Shown piece after piece: positions 7,505-11,491 of a DNA stretch of 11,491 nt. The first letter of the stretch is position 1. The number at the start of each line of letters is the position of its first letter. A program made the position numbers and the translations under genes. The notes under the pieces were generated by a model. It saw nothing but the letters and a program-made list of their open reading frames with translations, was not told where the DNA came from and did no database searches. Origin of the DNA: Thermococcus paralvinellae (GTDB taxonomy: Archaea; Methanobacteriota_B; Thermococci; Thermococcales; Thermococcaceae); assembly GCA_015662175.1 (NCBI GenBank), contig DQUR01000110.1, forward strand, positions 1 to 11,491, written 5' to 3'.

Positions 7505-7805
7505 TTAACTCAACACCAATCGCCTTCCTTACAATTTCCCTCAGTTGTTCCTCACCAAAGACTGAACCAAACTTATCGGGAATTTGAAGGATGATCGGAA
7601 AAGCCACGTCAGGAATCCCAATCCTCTGAGCCAAGCGCTCAGTTATTAGTATTATACCCACATCCTCCCTTTCAATGAGTTCCTTCAACTTATTTTTTGC
7701 CCTCTCATAATCCATGGGGGTTTCTTCAAAGGAGTAAACCTCATGAACTCCAGCAAGCTTAAAGCCCAATGCAGTATCCCTATCGCCCATTAAAACTATC
7801 TTCAT
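7497..7805 (-). CDS. atpF: A-type ATP synthase subunit F
   Basis: Subunit F is a small rotor protein bound to the D shaft that modulates activity. The 102-residue protein has the family Rossmann-like layout: an N-terminal strand and loop [19 protein letters not shown] (2-20), a central strand VGIILITE, and the [15 protein letters not shown] segment before a C-terminal helix. The length is normal. ATG 7805 overlaps the atpC stop by four bases (ATGA), consistent with translational coupling. Confidence 0.95.
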   Translation of the reverse strand: MKIVLMGDRDTALGFKLAGVHEVYSFEETPMDYERAKNKLKELIEREDVGIILITERLAQRIGIPDVAFPIILQIPDKFGSVFGEEQLREIVRKAIGVELKR

Positions 7806-8914
7806 GGCAATTCACCCACAATAGCTTTTATGTCCTCCGGCTTAATTCTGTCCTCAATGAGCTTTGCTATTGCCTTGAGCTTTCTTATTTCACTCTCCTT
7901 TGCGAGGATGTAGTTTAGCGGAACTGCAACGCTTAACGGGTAAAATCTTGTTAATTCTTTGATTTTTCTCCTTGTGAATCTCTCAAGTGCCCTATTAAAT
8001 GCATCTAGATTACCTTTCTCAAGCTCTTCCCTCACCTCCCTGGCAATCTCACCATACCTTGTTGAATCAAGCTCAGCCAACGCCATGCTGAGGTCTTCAA
8101 CGTGTATCAGGATGTTCAATGTTCTCTGGTTTAAGCTACCTCCTGGAATCAGGAATGGCCTTATTTTATCAGCCTCCAACTTGTGGAGCTTTGCCCTCAG
8201 AATTGTCATCAGGTTTATCCTGTCAATTTTAAGCTTAACAAATTCCTCGAGGATCTTCCTCTCTTCGTCTTTTCTTGACCGTGCATACCTCAGCAATTTG
8301 GCATAATGCATTCTGTAAAGCTCTGTTTCAAACTCCTCGAGGGTGATCTCTTTAAGGAGGAGTTTGTGATACGTCTCCTCGTATTCCGTTCCCTCAAGAA
8401 TGACAAGAATTTCCTCCATGGTCTTGGCCTCGGCCATGGCTTTAATTTTATCAACCATGGTTCCAAGCTCCGCTATGTAATCCCTTGCAACCTCACCATA
8501 AAGCTTGGCCTTAACAATAGCGACTACATTCCTGACGTCCCATTCTTCAAGGAGTAATCTGAAGAACAGGCTAACCCTCTTGGGCAAGATCTTAAACATT
8601 AAACTGTAGGTATCGGCAAGGGCCTCATCAAATGCCCCCTCAATCGTCTCAGCCGTATATATCGAGAGCTTATCCAGATAAGGTTTATAATCGCTATCCT
8701 CAAGGTTCATCACGAAATTGTTTAGGGTTTTTGATTCCGCCAGCTCATCAAAACGTTGCCCGGTAAAAAGCCTGGCCTCCATGGCCCTGATCCTTGCATT
8801 TGGATAGGAATACGGGGTGTATTTGTAAATCATTGAGCCTGTTTTGTAAGCTATCCATGTAAAAACAACAACAAGCGTTGTGTCCAAGATTCTTGTTATT
8901 GTGTTGACCTCCAC
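7802..8914 (-). CDS. atpC: A-type ATP synthase subunit C (rotor socket on the ring)
   Basis: Subunit C (V-type d homologue) is the funnel-shaped socket joining the D/F shaft to the membrane ring. The 370-residue protein is mostly helical, with the family [18 protein letters not shown] stretch (about 67-84), [21 protein letters not shown], and the [11 protein letters not shown] and IPGGSL segments. The start is GTG 8914 ([14 protein letters not shown]), seven bases after the atpE stop region, with GGTGAT upstream as SD. The N-terminus is odd: residues about 12-30 ([19 protein letters not shown]) are hydrophobic, which is unexpected for a subunit usually drawn as soluble. The segment could be a membrane helix or a helix that plugs into the ring. 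Confidence 0.94.
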   Translation of the reverse strand: MEVNTITRILDTTLVVVFTWIAYKTGSMIYKYTPYSYPNARIRAMEARLFTGQRFDELAESKTLNNFVMNLEDSDYKPYLDKLSIYTAETIEGAFDEALADTYSLMFKILPKRVSLFFRLLLEEWDVRNVVAIVKAKLYGEVARDYIAELGTMVDKIKAMAEAKTMEEILVILEGTEYEETYHKLLLKEITLEEFETELYRMHYAKLLRYARSRKDEERKILEEFVKLKIDRINLMTILRAKLHKLEADKIRPFLIPGGSLNQRTLNILIHVEDLSMALAELDSTRYGEIAREVREELEKGNLDAFNRALERFTRRKIKELTRFYPLSVAVPLNYILAKESEIRKLKAIAKLIEDRIKPEDIKAIVGELP

Positions 8915-8920
8915 TTCCCA

Positions 8921-9532
8921 TCACCCGAAGAGCACCTTGGCAATTCTTGACCTGAGCTCACTTTCTAAACGCTCAATCCTGGCCTCAAATGTGTTGTCAA
9001 CCCTGACCGTCCTGTTGGCATTCTCAACCAAAACTCCGCCTATGGTTTCAATTCTGTCCCCAAGTTCAATGCTTACCTCTCTGTTTACCTTTTCCTTCAG
9101 AAATGCCTTAATCTCGTTGATCCTTTCGGCTATTAACTGCAAAGTTCTCTCATTTGAGCTAACCCTAACCTTATCTTCGCCGAGCTCTCTAACGGCCTGG
9201 AGTAGCAAATTCTTGATGATTTCAAAGTACTCCTCCTTCGGAAGGGTCGCCAGCCTCTCCTTAAGGCTCTTGAAAACCTCATTTATCAGCTTCTCCTGAA
9301 GGGCTAGCCTTCTCTTTCTGATTTCAAGCTTAGCATTCGCTATAATCCTCTGCTTTTCTATTTCAGCTTGCGTTTGTGCTTTTCTCAAAATCCACTCTGC
9401 CCTTGCTCTGGCCCTTTTTTCCGCTTCTGCCTTAATTTCCTCAGCTTGCTTCTCCGCTTCGCTTAAGATATACTTTACCTTCTGCTCTGCCTCCCTGTTT
9501 ATCTCTTCGATGATCAGCCTTGCCCCTTCCAT
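8921..9532 (-). CDS. atpE: A-type ATP synthase subunit E (peripheral stalk)
   Basis: Subunit E pairs with subunit H to form the peripheral stalk, which holds the A3B3 head against rotation and links it to subunit I. The 203-residue protein has a long, highly charged N-terminal coiled coil (about 1-100, rich in AEKQAEEIKAEAEKRA-type heptads). A globular C-terminal domain (about 105-203) includes VSIELGDRIETIGGVLVEN, the family strand-turn, and ends ESELRSRIAKVLFG. ATG 9532 has a clear SD, GGGGAGG (9541-9547). Its partner atpH is not in the window; by operon convention it would lie beyond atpI on the right. Confidence 0.94.
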   Translation of the reverse strand: MEGARLIIEEINREAEQKVKYILSEAEKQAEEIKAEAEKRARARAEWILRKAQTQAEIEKQRIIANAKLEIRKRRLALQEKLINEVFKSLKERLATLPKEEYFEIIKNLLLQAVRELGEDKVRVSSNERTLQLIAERINEIKAFLKEKVNREVSIELGDRIETIGGVLVENANRTVRVDNTFEARIERLESELRSRIAKVLFG

Positions 9533-9565
9533 TACTCTGCCTCCCCTAAAGGAAAGTTAAAGGGC

Positions 9566-10054
<489 letters not shown>

Positions 10055-10069
10055 TCAACACCCCCCATC

Positions 10070-11491
10070 TCAAATTTCGAGTTCTGAAACCTGTCTTTTT
10101 GATTTAAAGGGCTCAAACCTTTTGCCTTCTCCAGGGTAAAATGTTCCAAAAAATTCAACATAGTGTAAACGGAGAGCGTGAACGAAGGCACCTAAAGCAT
10201 TTATTGCGACCGAAAACAGCTGACCACCAATGAAAACGAGCAGGCCAACGGCAATGCCAAGGGGGATTGGACCTACCTTTACTCCCCATACCATCTGGAC
10301 AATTATGTTGATGACCATGGCAATACCCGACGTTGCCAGGGCCAGTGCCATCAGTCTTGCATAGCTGAGCCAGTTCCCGACAAAGCCGAAGAAGTCAGAG
10401 ATTACCATTAATGCCGCCAGAGCACCGTTCTTAAGCTCACTGATTACGAATAGGACTAGCCCAATGCCAAACAGTGCCTTAGCTATTATCAATGGAACCT
10501 CCCCTGCTAAGGAAAGGGCAAATGACACCACGCCGGGTATTATAAACATCCAAGGGAGCTGGTCAAGCAGGGCATCTTTTATTTCGCCGTTTTTGATTTT
10601 TACTATGAAGCCCACTGTGTATCCCAGGAAGAGATGAATGAGGCCTATTGCCAATGCAATCTTAAGGACTACCAGGGCATCTCTCATCGCATCGAGTTTA
10701 CGCCACACATAAATCCCTGCAAGGTCGAGGGCATTCCCAAAGTAACTGCCAAAGAGTATTCCCATGAGCATTGTGAAAAGGGAACTCCAGAGCAATATGT
10801 TTGCAAATTTCCAGGTTCCATCTCTGAGATGCCTGTGACCTTTGACAAGTAAAGCCGCTATTATCCCTATTATTAGACCATACATGAAGTCCGTGAGCAT
10901 GAATCCAAAGAAGAATGAATACGTAAAGGCCAAAATCGGTGTTGGGTCAATTTCATTGTACTTTGGAACTCCATACATTTCCGTAAGCATCTCAAAAGGC
11001 TCTATGAGCTTTGGATTTTTGAGTTTGACTGGAACATCATCAAGCTCTTCTTTGGTTGGCTCCTTGATATTGATGTAAACCTTACCTTCTGTAACCCTTT
11101 TTATGCCCTCTATCACCCTTGGAAGGTCTCTCCTTGGAAGCCAGCCGAGTAGGGCAAATGTCATGTTTGTCCTGACGAGATTGTTTAGAATGTTCGCTTT
11201 GTCCCTCTCATTTTCCATTAGCTCTTGATAGAAAACTATATCGTCATAGTATTTTCTCGCAAGCTCTCTTGCTTCTCTCTCCTTTTCAGCTAGCTCTTTT
11301 TCTTTTTCAGCTAACTGGTGTCTGTATTCCCTTATAACTTCTCCTGGAGTGCCCTTCCCTTCTGGGACCTCTATACGTTCAAAACCGTACTTAGCCAACA
11401 CTGGATTTGCCCTATTGTAGTCCTTTTTAAGAATGGCAAACACAGCTAAATATCTGGTTTTAAACTCCTTTGGAACGTGAGCAACTCTGCC
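10070..11491 (-). CDS. atpI: A-type ATP synthase subunit I (membrane stator), 5'-partial
   Basis: Subunit I (V-type a homologue) carries the ion half-channels beside the K ring and anchors the peripheral stalks. 473 residues are visible. The frame stays open to the right edge (GRVAHVPKEFKTRYLAV before the GTG at 11443), so that GTG is internal and the true start lies outside. The visible soluble part has a charged coiled coil (LAEKEKELAEKEREARELARKY) and ends near the FALLGWLPRRDL segment. About seven or eight membrane helices follow. Helix LSYARLMALALATSG contains the conserved arginine that faces the ring glutamate. The typical NALGAFVHALRLHYVEFF segment and a short cytoplasmic tail close the protein. 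It is the first visible gene of the operon. Confidence 0.95.
   Translation of the reverse strand, partial: GRVAHVPKEFKTRYLAVFAILKKDYNRANPVLAKYGFERIEVPEGKGTPGEVIREYRHQLAEKEKELAEKEREARELARKYYDDIVFYQELMENERDKANILNNLVRTNMTFALLGWLPRRDLPRVIEGIKRVTEGKVYINIKEPTKEELDDVPVKLKNPKLIEPFEMLTEMYGVPKYNEIDPTPILAFTYSFFFGFMLTDFMYGLIIGIIAALLVKGHRHLRDGTWKFANILLWSSLFTMLMGILFGSYFGNALDLAGIYVWRKLDAMRDALVVLKIALAIGLIHLFLGYTVGFIVKIKNGEIKDALLDQLPWMFIIPGVVSFALSLAGEVPLIIAKALFGIGLVLFVISELKNGALAALMVISDFFGFVGNWLSYARLMALALATSGIAMVINIIVQMVWGVKVGPIPLGIAVGLLVFIGGQLFSVAINALGAFVHALRLHYVEFFGTFYPGEGKRFEPFKSKRQVSELEI

Noticed and set aside
8880..9299. A 139-codon + strand frame opposite atpE and the start of atpC
   Set aside because: It is the complement of a charged coiled-coil gene, which typically yields long serine/leucine-rich shadow frames. 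No start signals were seen.
11441..11443. GTG as the start of atpI
   Set aside because: The frame stays open and reads as plausible subunit I sequence to the right edge, and the remaining protein would be too short for the family.

Overview
The window comes from a hyperthermophilic euryarchaeon of the order Thermococcales, most likely a Thermococcus with fairly low GC (genus is inference). The evidence is an archaeal A-type ATP synthase operon in the order I-K-E-C-F-A-B-D, Shine-Dalgarno sites matching an archaeal 16S 3' end (GGTGA, GTGAT), TATA-like promoter elements, GTG starts, and proteins that read as Thermococcales family members throughout.

Left part (1-2346, + strand). The 3' two thirds of pyrK, the electron-transfer subunit of dihydroorotate dehydrogenase, enters from the left edge. 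Its reading frame is broken near base 56, where one base appears to be missing. It is followed by an uncharacterised radical SAM protein (571-1491). Next is an uncharacterised PP-loop ATPase (1522-2346) with a zinc-ribbon-like N-terminus and a TtuA-like set of three further cysteines, probably translated from a leaderless mRNA. These two metal-cysteine enzymes are the least understood genes in the window.

Middle (2329-3667). A long-form alanyl-tRNA editing hydrolase (AlaX-L) lies on the minus strand. It is convergent with the PP-loop gene and overlaps it by 18 bases. A gene-free stretch of about 120 bases separates it from the ATPase operon. That stretch holds the AlaX promoter region, a probable pyrimidine-rich end of the ATPase transcript and a loose inverted repeat.

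Right part (3668-11491, minus strand). Eight consecutive genes encode the A1Ao ATP synthase. They are read from right to left: atpI (membrane stator subunit, cut by the right edge), atpK (rotor ring), atpE (peripheral stalk), atpC (rotor socket), atpF, atpA (catalytic), atpB (non-catalytic) and atpD (central shaft). The genes are tightly packed with stop/start or SD/stop overlaps, so they should be co-transcribed and translationally coupled. The ring subunit has four helices but a single ion-binding carboxylate, with residues matching the Na+ site described for Pyrococcus furiosus. The enzyme is therefore probably Na+-coupled.

Most of the window is conserved housekeeping DNA. I found no mobile element, CRISPR array, tRNA or rRNA. 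The points most worth following up are the pyrK frameshift, the radical SAM/PP-loop pair, and the hydrophobic N-terminus of AtpC.
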